Source: Oscillospiraceae bacterium (lineage in GTDB: Bacteria; Bacillota; Clostridia; Oscillospirales; Oscillospiraceae). Taken from it: a DNA stretch of 37,196 bases. Both the position numbers and the translations under genes were made by a program. Below the pieces are notes generated by a model. The model was given only the letters and a program-made list of their open reading frames with translations, was not told where the DNA came from and did not search any database. Of this stretch, positions 23,880 to 32,600 are shown in pieces (within the stretch, counting starts at the first letter, position 1; each line of letters opens with the position of its first letter). Location: the NCBI GenBank assembly GCA_017406005.1, contig JAFQZI010000106.1, positions 1 through 37,196 on the forward strand. The letters run 5' to 3'.

Positions 23880-24998
23880 ATGGAGAGAAGAGCACGACAA
23901 TCCAATATAGAGTTGCTACGGATTTTCGCTATGCTGATCATTATTGGGCACCATTTTGCTTTATACGGGGGCCTGGGTGATTGTACAGAGGTCTATTTTG
24001 TCAACAGGGTCTGGATCCAGTTCCTTATGATCAGCGGGAAACTCGGAGTCAGTCTGTTTGTGCTGATCTCCGGTTTTTTTCTGATTAAAATGCCGAAACT
24101 GAGGATGGAGAAGCTTATAAAACTCTGGCTGCAGGTTTTTTTCTGGTCGGTTTTGGCTTATGTGGTATATTGCGTCATTGTGCGATATGCGGGGAATGCA
24201 GATGTTTTCCGCTTTCCTGAACTGGTTAAGAACTGTTTTCCTATTGTAAATCAGCACTGGTGGTTTGCCAGTACATACTTTGTTCTTTATCTTTTTTCAC
24301 CGTTTCTGAACAGATATTTACTATCTCTGGACAAGACCGATTTTCAAAGGCTCCTGATTCTGATGTCGGTTTGCTGGTGTCTGATTCCCACGTTGCTGGG
24401 AAGGACGTTTGAATGTAATCATCTGTTGTGGTTTTTCTACCTGTACAGCTTAGCGGCATATATCAGGCTTTACGGAGTGGAAGAAGCAGTGCCCTGTTCA
24501 GGAGTGGGATGTGCCATTGGAGCGATTCTGCTTGCCTTTGCCGTACTGTTCTGTATTGACCGCGTGAAGATTATTTATTTGAATATGACAAACTATCGGA
24601 CAGGATATGACTACCTGATGGGAGAAAGCGGAGAACAGAGGCTTATGCTTCTGATTATGGCTGTTTCTCTGCTGTTGTTTGTTGGGTTTCTGAAGATAAG
24701 TATTCGAACGAACAGAATTATTAACACTATTTCTTCTGCGACATTTGGAATTTATCTGATTCATGACAATCAGTACATTCGGTCGATACTCTGGTATCTG
24801 ATAAACAGAGGGAAGGAATACAGCATGAGGCCTGTTTTTATTCCGTATTCTGTTGGGGTAATGGCAGCGGTATTTATAGCCTGCATGTTAATTGAACTGA
24901 TGAGAATCCAGATTCTGGAAAAGCATTATCTGAAAGCAGTAAAGCGCATTGGCAGGTTAGTTGAAAACAGATTGGACAGCAGCAGATTAATGGAATGA
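23880..24998 (+). CDS. Acyltransferase family 3 membrane protein (OafA/WecH-like)
   Basis: A polytopic protein of 372 residues from the ATG at 23880 (MERRARQ), which has GGGAGA 7 bases upstream; the in-frame ATG at 23865 would add 5 residues but has a poorer site. NIELLRIFAMLIIIGHHFALYG is a textbook start of the OafA/WecH-type acyltransferase-3 group, with the catalytic-type His pair, and LGVSLFVLISGFFL follows. About ten helices are evident. It probably acetylates a sugar of a surface glycan. It is the third family member in the window and differs from the two minus-strand ones. The next gene starts 10 bases after its stop. Confidence 0.9.
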   Translation: MERRARQSNIELLRIFAMLIIIGHHFALYGGLGDCTEVYFVNRVWIQFLMISGKLGVSLFVLISGFFLIKMPKLRMEKLIKLWLQVFFWSVLAYVVYCVIVRYAGNADVFRFPELVKNCFPIVNQHWWFASTYFVLYLFSPFLNRYLLSLDKTDFQRLLILMSVCWCLIPTLLGRTFECNHLLWFFYLYSLAAYIRLYGVEEAVPCSGVGCAIGAILLAFAVLFCIDRVKIIYLNMTNYRTGYDYLMGESGEQRLMLLIMAVSLLLFVGFLKISIRTNRIINTISSATFGIYLIHDNQYIRSILWYLINRGKEYSMRPVFIPYSVGVMAAVFIACMLIELMRIQILEKHYLKAVKRIGRLVENRLDSSRLME

Positions 24999-25008
24999 GG
25001 CAAAACAG

Positions 25009-26514
25009 ATGGACGGGAGAAAAAATAATTCCATAATGGTTTCAGCAGTATACTGGGGATGGGGAATCTGTATGGCACTCATCCTGGCCCTGATTTTTTT
25101 CTTTTCTGATGATATCTATGCCTGCAAACAGGAATTTGCAAATTTGTTTCTTCTGCTGGTATTGGGCATGGCAGTGTGTTGCGGGATCTGTTGGTTTTTT
25201 ATGCAAAGGAAGAAACAGATCTCCGGTAAACTGGTGATCTTCATCGGCATGATCTTTATGGCGTTTCAGATCTGGCTGATGAAGTATTATGTTTTCCAGA
25301 CAGACTGGGATGTACAGGGAATTATCATGTCGGCCTGGCAGGCAGCAAAAGGGGAAGTAATTGATGCATATACGTTTTCTGTTTATCCGAACAACATTCT
25401 CCTGACTTATTTTTTTTCGAGGATCTTGCGTTTTGGAACGGCACTCGGGCTTGCGGAATATCATGCTTACGATCTTCTGCTTATTCTGCAAAGCTTTCTT
25501 TCTTTTCTGACAGGTCTGCTCTTATTCTATTCAATAGATCGGCTTACAAAGAAAAGAAACATTGCCATTTTTGGTTATGTAATCTATCTTATGTTGATTG
25601 GACTCTCCCCATGGGTATCCATTCCTTATTCGGATGCATTTGGTCTGTTTTTTCCTACGGCTATTCTGGCATTGTATCTTTATTCCGCCGAGGGAAGAGC
25701 ATTTTCTGCCATGAAATGGGCAGGGATCGGATTCCTTGCCTGGTTCGGCTATCAGATAAAGCCTACAGTAATGATCGTTATGATTGCAATAGCTATCATA
25801 GATTTCCTTTCTGCCTGTAGAAACAGAGGATTCATGACACTTGCATTCCAGGCCCTTTTTCTGGCGGGAGGGATTCTGATCTCATCTTTTACAGTCTCTT
25901 TTGCTTATCGGTATTTCGGTTATGAGGTAGATCCGGAAAAGACGTTCGGCCCGGCTCACTTTTTCGCAATGGGGTTGAATGAAGATTCCATGGGGATATG
26001 GGCTGCGGAGGATGTCAATTACTCAGAGGCAGTTCTTACTGCGAAAGAAAGAACACAGGCAGATCTTGAACTTGCCAAAGAACGCATTTCGAATATGGGA
26101 TTACGCGGACTTATGAGACAGTATAAAAGGAAGCTTTTGACCAATTTCAATGACGGGACGTTTGCCTGGGCACAGGAAGGAGATTTCTTCCGGATCATTC
26201 TTGAAACCAGTAACGAAAAATTGGCAGAGAAAATCAGGAGTTTCTATTACACTGACGGTTCACATTACAGGTTATTCCTCAATTCTGAGCATGCCATCTG
26301 GCTTGCAGTAATGGTCTTATCTTTTTTCTCCTGTTTTACAGAAAAGAACGAAAAAATTGCGGTTATTATGCTGACTTTGCTGGGATTTGTTCTGTATGGC
26401 CTTCTCTTTGAAGCAAGGGCAAGATATGTGTACATTTTCAGCCCATTCTTTATCATCCTTGCTGTGTCAGGGTTCTGTGAACTTGGAAAATGGGGAAAAA
26501 GATTCTCTACGTAA
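25009..26514 (+). CDS. Polytopic membrane protein, GT-C-like
   Basis: A 501-residue protein with about 11-12 hydrophobic helices. A first external loop contains FQTDWDVQGIIMSAW (around residue 92), with an acidic residue pair as found in GT-C glycosyltransferases; YPNNILLTYFFSRI and SPWVSIPYSDAFGLFF continue that layout and resemble Gram-positive wall glycan transferases. A soluble stretch lies at about 305-415, before the last helices. I do not recognise a named family. It forms a two-gene unit with the acyltransferase before it, so it may add a sugar to the same polymer. No clear terminator follows within the 157 bases before ychF. Confidence 0.7.
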   Translation: MDGRKNNSIMVSAVYWGWGICMALILALIFFFSDDIYACKQEFANLFLLLVLGMAVCCGICWFFMQRKKQISGKLVIFIGMIFMAFQIWLMKYYVFQTDWDVQGIIMSAWQAAKGEVIDAYTFSVYPNNILLTYFFSRILRFGTALGLAEYHAYDLLLILQSFLSFLTGLLLFYSIDRLTKKRNIAIFGYVIYLMLIGLSPWVSIPYSDAFGLFFPTAILALYLYSAEGRAFSAMKWAGIGFLAWFGYQIKPTVMIVMIAIAIIDFLSACRNRGFMTLAFQALFLAGGILISSFTVSFAYRYFGYEVDPEKTFGPAHFFAMGLNEDSMGIWAAEDVNYSEAVLTAKERTQADLELAKERISNMGLRGLMRQYKRKLLTNFNDGTFAWAQEGDFFRIILETSNEKLAEKIRSFYYTDGSHYRLFLNSEHAIWLAVMVLSFFSCFTEKNEKIAVIMLTLLGFVLYGLLFEARARYVYIFSPFFIILAVSGFCELGKWGKRFST

Positions 26515-26554
26515 AATACTGCTCAATGAGTCGGCTTCCTGAAAACAATAATCG

Positions 26555-26583
26555 TTGAGAAAAGCTTACTGGTGTGATATAAT
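26555..26583 (+). promoter_or_regulatory. Promoter of ychF, extended -10 type
   Basis: TTGAGA (26555-26560), a 17-base spacer and a perfect TATAAT (26578-26583) preceded by TGA, which gives the extended -10 TG. Transcription should start near 26590, leaving a leader of about 80 bases. This is one of the strongest promoter matches in the window. Confidence 0.85.
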
Positions 26584-26671
26584 TTACTGGCAACAGAAGG
26601 TCCGGGGCGATTTGCGTTTTGCCGGGTACTCCAACTGGGAGAAAATGATCTGTTACGGAGAATGAAGTAAT

Positions 26672-27763
26672 ATGAAATTAGGTATTATCGGGTTGCCGAA
26701 TGTCGGCAAATCGACTCTTTTTAATGCGATAACCAATGCCGGTGCACAATCGGCCAACTTTCCTTTCTGCACAATCGAACCGAATGTGGGTATGGTTACG
26801 GTACCGGATGAGCGGGTTGATTTCCTCGCCGGGCTTTATAACCCCAAAAAAGTGACCAATGCGGTCATCGAGTTTGTGGATATCGCAGGGCTCGTGAAAG
26901 GAGCAAGCAAGGGCGAAGGCCTGGGCAACAAGTTCCTGGGCGACATCCGGACGACGGATGCAATTGTCCATGTGGTGCGCTGCTTTGATGACGAAAACAT
27001 CATCCATGTAGAAGGCGGAGCGGATCCACGCAGGGATATTGAGATCATCGACATGGAGCTGATCCTGGCGGACATGGAGATGATCGAGCGTAGGATCGAC
27101 AAATCCATGAAGGCTGCCAAAGGGGATAAGAAATTCCTCCATGAGGCGGAAGTTTTCAAAGCCCTTTATGAACACCTCAATGACGGAAAGAGTGCACGCA
27201 GCTTTGAATGCGACAAGGAAGATGCCGAGATTATAGCCACATCCGACCTGCTGACCATCAAGCCGATCATCTATGCTGCTAATATGGATGAAGACGGTAT
27301 TGCAGACTATGAAAACAATGCCTATTATCGTGCTGTTGCAGAGATTGCCGATGCAGAAGGCGCAAAGGTTCTTCCGATCTGTGCCAAGATGGAAGAAGAA
27401 ATGGCGGAGCTGGATGCGGAAGACCGGCAGCTCTTCCTGGAGGAGATGGGGCTCAGTGAGTCCGGCCTTGACAGGATGATCAAGTGTTCTTATGATCTCC
27501 TCGGGCTCATTTCCTTCCTGACCTGCGGTGCAGATGAGTGCCGTGCCTGGACCATACGCAAAGGAACAAAAGCCCCCCAGGCAGCGGGAAAAATCCATAG
27601 TGACTTTGAACGCGGGTTTATCCGGGCGGAAATCGTGGCTTTTCGTGACCTCAAAGAGTGTGGAAGTATGGCAGCTGCGAAGGAAAAAGGCTTGCTCCGG
27701 TCAGAAGGAAAAGAATATGTTATGCAGGACGGAGATGTCACTCTCTTCCGTTTCAATGTGTAA
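26672..27763 (+). CDS. ychF: Redox-regulated ATPase YchF (OBG-like)
   Basis: A 363-residue Obg-family P-loop protein of full normal length. It shows the Walker A motif GLPNVGKST (residues 7-15), the switch region NFPFCTIEPNVG, the G3 motif DIAGLVKGASKGEGLGN, and a changed G4 motif (YAANMDED), which explains why YchF prefers ATP to GTP. A coiled-coil region lies in the middle, and the C-terminal TGS domain begins near LISFLTCG and ends GDVTLFRFNV. It binds ribosomes and takes part in stress and translation control in the cytosol. It has its own strong promoter and is a conserved core gene, marking this region as chromosomal backbone. Confidence 0.97.
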   Translation: MKLGIIGLPNVGKSTLFNAITNAGAQSANFPFCTIEPNVGMVTVPDERVDFLAGLYNPKKVTNAVIEFVDIAGLVKGASKGEGLGNKFLGDIRTTDAIVHVVRCFDDENIIHVEGGADPRRDIEIIDMELILADMEMIERRIDKSMKAAKGDKKFLHEAEVFKALYEHLNDGKSARSFECDKEDAEIIATSDLLTIKPIIYAANMDEDGIADYENNAYYRAVAEIADAEGAKVLPICAKMEEEMAELDAEDRQLFLEEMGLSESGLDRMIKCSYDLLGLISFLTCGADECRAWTIRKGTKAPQAAGKIHSDFERGFIRAEIVAFRDLKECGSMAAAKEKGLLRSEGKEYVMQDGDVTLFRFNV

Positions 27764-27817
27764 TCTGATTGCCGTAAAACGGAAGCGGCAAAATTAATCA
27801 TACATTGGAGGCGCTTT

Positions 27818-28246
27818 ATGATAGCTATTGCATGTGACCACGGTGGATATCAGTACAAACAGATGCTGATGCAGCATCTCAAAGACAGAGGAATTGAATA
27901 CAAAGACTTTGGTGCCTGGTCGGAAAAATCCTGCGATTATCCTGATTACGCACGCCCTGTCGCGGAAGCTGTGGCAGCTGGTACCTATGAGAAAGGGATC
28001 CTGATTTGCGGAACGGGAATCGGTATGTCAATTGCAGCAAATAAAGTGCACGGAATCCGTGCAGCTGTCTGTGGGGATGCGTTCTCCGCCAAAGCAACGC
28101 GCGAGCATAATGATGCCAACATCCTCTGCATGGGAGCGCGTGTGATCAGTGAGGCGAAAGCGCTTGAGATAACGGATATTTTTCTGGATACACCGTTTTC
28201 CGGAGACGCACGGCACATCAGAAGAATCTCGAAGATTGAGCCCTGA
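27818..28246 (+). CDS. rpiB: Ribose-5-phosphate isomerase B
   Basis: A 142-residue RpiB/LacAB-family isomerase. Marks are the N-terminal IAIACDHGGY, the phosphate-site SCDYPDYARPV, the catalytic-cysteine loop LICGTGIGMSIAANK and REHNDANILCMGARV. It interconverts ribose 5-phosphate and ribulose 5-phosphate in the pentose phosphate pathway; length and motifs fit RpiB better than the LacA/LacB subunits or allose isomerases, but a related sugar phosphate cannot be ruled out. A TTGGAGGCGC ribosome site precedes the ATG. The next gene starts 2 bases after its stop. Confidence 0.93.
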   Translation: MIAIACDHGGYQYKQMLMQHLKDRGIEYKDFGAWSEKSCDYPDYARPVAEAVAAGTYEKGILICGTGIGMSIAANKVHGIRAAVCGDAFSAKATREHNDANILCMGARVISEAKALEITDIFLDTPFSGDARHIRRISKIEP

Positions 28247-28248
28247 GC

Positions 28249-29400
28249 ATGGCACGTCGCTCAGAGTTTTATAAAGGCAGGCGCAAAAAAAGAAATATTG
28301 CCATCATTCCGGGTGTTATCCTTCTTCTGATCTTCAGTGTCGGGATTGTCCTTTTCTACAGCACACAGAAGTATGCCGTGGTTTCCGACGATGGGGTCGC
28401 GGTGGAGCTTCCGTTGCTCACCTCCGGTGAAGCAGCTTATGATGATGAGGGAAATGAGACTAGAGTTTTTGAGTCGGTGTCGGTTAATATCCAGTTTGAA
28501 GAGGCGGATTATTCCGATGTTCCTGCCGTAGCGGGAAAAGGAATTCAGCCGATCCGTGCAATCTTTGTCCCTTATGATGATATTTCGGAAGAAAAGATCA
28601 CGGGCTATGCCAATCGTCTTTCCAGCGGTAACGCACTGCTTCTCGAACTGAAGCGAAAAGACGGTTATCTTGCCTGGTTTTCTGAATCCCAGGTTGCCGG
28701 CGCTTATGGGCTGAATATGATGCTGCCCGAGAAGAAAGACGAACTGATTGCCATCGTTTCAGAGCTGAAAGCGAACAATGTTTATGTGGCAGCGCAGATC
28801 AGCTGCTGCATGGATGAGCTTCTCGGTTCCAGAAGCGAGAATTTCTGCCTGAAGAACCAGTACGGCAACAATTATTATGATGAAAACGGATACTGGCTCG
28901 ACCCGTACAGCACAGTTGTGCGCAATTATGCCGCACAGCTTGTTCAGGAACTCTGGGATATGGGGTTCGACGAAGTTGTTCTCAACAATGTGATGCATCC
29001 CGTGGCAGAGCCGATCGAGAATGCAGACGGTACAAAAACGGAAACCGTTCTTTATACCAGAGAGATGTCTACTATTCCGACTCCGTTGGGAGCTGTGAGC
29101 GGGTTTGCAGTCAATGTTGCGGAACAGCTGGAAGACCGGGAAGAAGGGAAAAGGCTTTCGATCTATATCAACAGCCCCACGGCACTTGTGCGTGCGGACA
29201 AAGCGAACGGCCAGGATACGGAACTGTTTTTCAAACTCTATGACCGAGTTTATTACAATACCGATAAATACGCCTATACCTTCAACGTGCAGGATATAGA
29301 ACCGCTCTGTACCGTCGGCAGTATCAAGAACCGTTTTGTGCCGGTTGTCATCAACTATCTGCCCGATAATACATCGTGGATTCTGGTGGACCAGGAATAG
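28249..29400 (+). CDS. Membrane-anchored DUF4015-type glycosyl-hydrolase-like protein
   Basis: A 383-residue protein with a positively charged N-terminus (RRSEFYKGRRKKRN) and one hydrophobic anchor at about 19-42; the rest is extracellular. From about residue 95 it reads like the DUF4015 putative glycosyl hydrolase TIM-barrel: IRAIFVPYDDI, ALLLELKRKDGYLAW, VYVAAQISCC, YWLDPYSTVVRNYA and LWDMGFDEVVLNNV near residues 225-250, where acidic residues sit at strand ends. The domain is divergent, as one usual pattern (ending in a DYIRFP-like motif) is replaced by NNVMHPV. It may act on the wall glycan. It lies between rpiB and a VanZ gene in one operon. Confidence 0.7.
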   Translation: MARRSEFYKGRRKKRNIAIIPGVILLLIFSVGIVLFYSTQKYAVVSDDGVAVELPLLTSGEAAYDDEGNETRVFESVSVNIQFEEADYSDVPAVAGKGIQPIRAIFVPYDDISEEKITGYANRLSSGNALLLELKRKDGYLAWFSESQVAGAYGLNMMLPEKKDELIAIVSELKANNVYVAAQISCCMDELLGSRSENFCLKNQYGNNYYDENGYWLDPYSTVVRNYAAQLVQELWDMGFDEVVLNNVMHPVAEPIENADGTKTETVLYTREMSTIPTPLGAVSGFAVNVAEQLEDREEGKRLSIYINSPTALVRADKANGQDTELFFKLYDRVYYNTDKYAYTFNVQDIEPLCTVGSIKNRFVPVVINYLPDNTSWILVDQE

Positions 29401-29413
29401 GTTCGGGTGATTT

Positions 29414-29857
29414 ATGAAACAGTTGCGTTCCAAAAGGATCCTGACTGCCGTGATCCTCTTTACGCTTGCGGTGATCTGGGGGCATTCCCTTTTGGGGAGA
29501 GAGGCATCCTCCGAGGAGAGCAGTTTTGTGATGGATCTGCTCACACCGCTTCTGGAAGTGGTTGTTGGCAAGGGCAACGTCACGGAACATCTGGTCCGGA
29601 AGCTTGCACATTTCTGTGAGTTTTTTGTATATGGCATAGAACTCCAGCTTTTCTTTGCCCTCTCAAAAAGCAGGAAGAATGCATTCCTTCTTGCTCTTTC
29701 CCATGGCCTTTTTACGGCTTTGGTGGATGAGACGATCCAGATTTTTTCCGGACGTGGGCCGATGATTCAGGATGTCTGGCTTGATTTTTCTGGAGTGGCA
29801 GTCGGGGCATTGATAACACTTGCTGCCACAGCGTTGAAAAAAGATAAGAAACCATAA
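29414..29857 (+). CDS. VanZ family membrane protein
   Basis: A 147-residue protein with four hydrophobic helices. It carries the VanZ marks RKLAHFCEFFVYG after the first loop and DETIQIFSGRGPMIQDVWLDFSG in the third part. The first helix is followed by a short external loop. VanZ relatives give low-level teicoplanin resistance, and other members are common in Gram-positive chromosomes without known role. Here it lies 13 bases after the DUF4015 gene, so the two probably share a transcript. No van cluster genes are present, so a resistance role is not implied. Confidence 0.88.
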   Translation: MKQLRSKRILTAVILFTLAVIWGHSLLGREASSEESSFVMDLLTPLLEVVVGKGNVTEHLVRKLAHFCEFFVYGIELQLFFALSKSRKNAFLLALSHGLFTALVDETIQIFSGRGPMIQDVWLDFSGVAVGALITLAATALKKDKKP

Positions 29858-29883
29858 TCATTTTAATATGGAGGTTCAGTATA

Positions 29884-30339
29884 ATGAATATTGAGAGAAG
29901 AATCGAAGAACTTGGGATCCGTCTGCCGGATTCCTCTCCGCCAAAGGCGATGTATATTCCGGTTAAGCAGGTTGGCAATACCCTCTTTGTCGCGGGGCAG
30001 ATCCCGATGGCAGACGGTGTGATGCTCTATCCGGGCCATGTCGGTGAAGAGGTGACGCTGGAACAGGCACAGGAAGCTTCCAGGCAGTGCATTGTCAACA
30101 TGCTCTCTGCACTTCGAACCTATCTTGGAGATCTTGACAGAGTAAAGAACATCGTGAAAGTTCAGGCTTTTGTCAGCAGCAGGATCGGTTTTAATCAGCA
30201 GCATATCGTAGTCAACGCTGCTTCACAGCTTCTTTATGATATTTTTGGAGAAGCGGGCCGCCACGCAAGGACTGCCGTCGGGGTCAATCAGCTCCCGATG
30301 GATGCGCCGGTAGAAATTGAAGCTATAGTAGAAATCTGA
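29884..30339 (+). CDS. RidA family protein
   Basis: A 151-residue protein of the RidA/YjgF family, slightly longer than the classical 125-130 residues because of an N-terminal extension. It has GNTLFVAGQIPM, LEQAQEASRQC, VKVQAFVSS and the C-terminal RTAVGVNQLPMDAPVEIEAIVE. The end keeps the family glutamate, but the usual arginine-containing CRAAV-type substrate site is replaced by ARTAVGV. It may deaminate enamine/imine intermediates or belong to one of the paralogous Rid groups with other roles. GGAGG lies 9 bases before the ATG. It is followed by the terminator at 30356-30392. Confidence 0.9.
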   Translation: MNIERRIEELGIRLPDSSPPKAMYIPVKQVGNTLFVAGQIPMADGVMLYPGHVGEEVTLEQAQEASRQCIVNMLSALRTYLGDLDRVKNIVKVQAFVSSRIGFNQQHIVVNAASQLLYDIFGEAGRHARTAVGVNQLPMDAPVEIEAIVEI

Positions 30340-30355
30340 AAATAATATACAGCAG

Positions 30356-30392
30356 ACCCGGATATCTGAAACAGGATACCCGGGTTTGTTTT
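30356..30392 (+). terminator. Terminator after RidA gene
   Basis: ACCCGG with ATATC (from 30356) pairs with GATA plus CCGGGT downstream, one A-C mismatch inside the stem and a short AT-rich loop; TTTGTTTT follows. It separates the housekeeping-like unit from the redox operon. Confidence 0.75.
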
Positions 30393-30410
30393 CGCCCCGA
30401 TACCAAATAC

Positions 30411-30439
30411 TTGACGTTCCCGACTTAATAGACTATAGT
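30411..30439 (+). promoter_or_regulatory. Promoter of the redox operon
   Basis: TTGACG (30411-30416), a 17-base spacer and TATAGT (30434-30439) each match five of six consensus bases. The start would be near 30446, leaving a 40-base leader with AAGGAGG before the ATG at 30486. The six genes downstream have no other obvious promoter. Confidence 0.8.
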
Positions 30440-30485
30440 TATCCTATAAGTTTTTGCTGTGGTAAGGAAGGAGGAATTCTCTCTC

Positions 30486-32564
30486 ATGTATGATATGTTG
30501 CTGTCTCCGATGAAAATAGGCAGTATGACCGTAAAAAACCGCACGGTAATGACGGCTGCAGAATTCAGCCTTGGGCAGACAAACGGCAAACCTACGGAAC
30601 GATTAATGGATTATTATGAGGAAAGGGCAAAAGGCGGGGTAGGCTTAATCATTCCTGGGATTTGCCGTGTCAATGATATGGGCGGTGCATCGACTTTTAC
30701 GCAGCTCGCCATGAGCCATGACTATCATATTGAACCAATGCGTGAATTTGCCGAACGCATCCATCGGCATGGTGCGAAACTGTGCATTCAGCTTCATCAT
30801 CCGGGCCGGCAGGGGATGGCCAGTGCCATTAATTCCTTACCGTTTGTGATTCCGGTTGCCGACCGGTTTCCGGGCGTCATGGATCAGATTTTCAAATGCA
30901 CGCCTCTGCTGCTTGGAATGGAAGCCAAAGGGATTTGCTTTTCCGTCCAGGCACCTTCCAAGGTGGAACTTGCCAAACACGGTGCAACGAGAATGCATGC
31001 CATGTCAAAAAAAGAAATGCATGCGCTCATTTCCGACTTTGTTGAAGCTGCTGTACGCTGTCAAAAAGCAGGAGTCGACTGTGTTGAACTCCATGCCGGA
31101 CATGGCTATATTATCCAGCAATTCCTCTCTCCTCATACCAATCGACGTACGGATGAATACGGCGGCAGTTTTGAAAACCGCTTGCGTTTTCTCACGGAGA
31201 TCATTCAGGGAATTCGGGAGCACTGCGGGCGTGAATATCCGCTTACCGTCAGGTTGACCGTTGACGAGATGTATGCGCGTATCGGACGGGCAGGCATCGG
31301 TTATGACCTGGAAACAGGAAAGCAGATCGCAAAGCGGCTGGAAGAGTTGAGTGTGGATGCGATCAATGTGACTTCTGCCTGCTATGATGCCTATAATTAC
31401 TGGCTGGAGCCGACCTCCTTTGAACCGGGCTGGCGTAAATATCTTGCACGTGAGATCAAAAGCGTGGTTTCTATTCCAGTGATTGCAGCAAATGTCATTC
31501 GGACACCCGAGCAGGCTGAACAACAGCTTGAAGAAGGTGATCAGGACTTCGTAGCATCAGCGCGCACGTTTATCTGTGACCCTCATTGGGTTAATAAGGC
31601 TGCTGAAGGCCGCCAGGATGAGATCCGCCGCTGTATCGGATGCCTCAATTGTATCCGTTCGTTTATGACAAATGCTGGAATCGGCAAACCGGGCGAATGC
31701 GCACTGAATATGAGCGTGGCAAGAGAAAAGATGTACTTCAGTATGCCGCGGGACGGTGAAGGCAGAAAAATCGTAGTGATCGGTGCCGGGCCGGCAGGGC
31801 TTACTGCGGCGCAAACGCTTGCCATGCGTGGTTTTGACGTGAGTGTCTTTGAAAAGGAGCAGAAACCCGGTGGGCAGGTATTAACTGCGGCAGAGTGCCA
31901 TCTAAAAGATAAACTTTACTGGTGTATTGAGGATCTGATTGTAAATGCTCAAAAAGCCGGAGCAACCATCAGGCTCGGATGCGAGCTGACTGCAAAGGAA
32001 ATTGCTGAGATGGATCCTTGGGCTGTTATAGTATCAACCGGGGGTGAGCCAATCCGTCCAGGCTCGATTTCAGGGATAAACGGTGAGAATGTCTTTACCG
32101 CACCGCAGATCATTCATCGGGAAGAGATATTGAAAGACTCAAGAGTTGTTGTGGCAGGTTCCGGTATGACAGGGCTTGAAACAGCAGAAATTCTGAATGA
32201 GACAAACAATCAGATCACGGTTATTGAGATGGCAGATGAAATTGCTCCGGGCACCTGGTTCCAGCTTGTAGATGATGAGATGGAGCGTCTGGCTGGCACC
32301 GGTACACAATTTGAACTGAACACAAAACTGCTTGCAGTAGACAGCAAATTTGTCACGGTAGAGGATGTCAGGACCGGTGAGCAGCGACGGATCCCGGCGG
32401 ATTATCTGGTTCTTTCGCTTGGTGTGCGGCCTGCGGGCAATCTTGCCCGAGAGCTTGATCTGCTGAGTGTTCAGCGTATCTATTGCGTAGGCGATGCGGT
32501 GAAGAGCGGCACCATAGCGGATGCCTGCCACAGTGCCTATGATACCGTAATGGCTATTCTTTAA
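30486..32564 (+). CDS. Old-yellow-enzyme/Fe-S/FAD reductase (dienoyl-CoA reductase/BaiCD-like)
   Basis: A 692-residue flavoenzyme. ATG 30486 (MYDMLLSPMKIG) is preferred over the GTG at 30459, as AAGGAGG lies 11 bases upstream. Residues 1-~350 form the FMN TIM barrel, with HAGHGY (H203, H206) and HTNRRTDEYGGS. A [4Fe-4S] site follows with C383, C386, C389 and C405 (C-x2-C-x2-C-x15-C, closer to trimethylamine dehydrogenase spacing than to FadH). Then come an FAD-binding motif IVVIGAGPAGL (~429) and a second NAD(P) motif VVVAGSGMTGLE (~553). Relatives reduce conjugated C=C bonds of enoyl-CoA, steroid or enoate substrates. Between GRQG and QAPS there are ~45 residues, where FadH has about 8, giving a larger substrate-side insertion. 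The substrate is unknown. Confidence 0.9.
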   Translation: MYDMLLSPMKIGSMTVKNRTVMTAAEFSLGQTNGKPTERLMDYYEERAKGGVGLIIPGICRVNDMGGASTFTQLAMSHDYHIEPMREFAERIHRHGAKLCIQLHHPGRQGMASAINSLPFVIPVADRFPGVMDQIFKCTPLLLGMEAKGICFSVQAPSKVELAKHGATRMHAMSKKEMHALISDFVEAAVRCQKAGVDCVELHAGHGYIIQQFLSPHTNRRTDEYGGSFENRLRFLTEIIQGIREHCGREYPLTVRLTVDEMYARIGRAGIGYDLETGKQIAKRLEELSVDAINVTSACYDAYNYWLEPTSFEPGWRKYLAREIKSVVSIPVIAANVIRTPEQAEQQLEEGDQDFVASARTFICDPHWVNKAAEGRQDEIRRCIGCLNCIRSFMTNAGIGKPGECALNMSVAREKMYFSMPRDGEGRKIVVIGAGPAGLTAAQTLAMRGFDVSVFEKEQKPGGQVLTAAECHLKDKLYWCIEDLIVNAQKAGATIRLGCELTAKEIAEMDPWAVIVSTGGEPIRPGSISGINGENVFTAPQIIHREEILKDSRVVVAGSGMTGLETAEILNETNNQITVIEMADEIAPGTWFQLVDDEMERLAGTGTQFELNTKLLAVDSKFVTVEDVRTGEQRRIPADYLVLSLGVRPAGNLARELDLLSVQRIYCVGDAVKSGTIADACHSAYDTVMAIL

Positions 32565-32600
32565 AACAAATAAAAGTAATGATTAGGAGAGTGAAGAGAT

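Noticed and set aside
26584-26671. A riboswitch or structured leader before ychF
   Set aside because: The GC-rich stretch can form only a broken stem with several mismatches and does not match any riboswitch I recognise.
26678-27598. 306-residue minus-strand open frame
   Set aside because: It is antisense to ychF, a highly conserved core gene, and shows no recognisable domain or start signal.
27769-27791. Hairpin after ychF as a terminator
   Set aside because: The TTGCCG/CGGCAA stem has only 6 pairs, an 11-base loop and no T run, so I expect read-through into rpiB.
29414-29857. A glycopeptide resistance cluster
   Set aside because: A lone VanZ-family gene is present with no vanA/H/X-type ligase, dehydrogenase or dipeptidase, so resistance is not supported.
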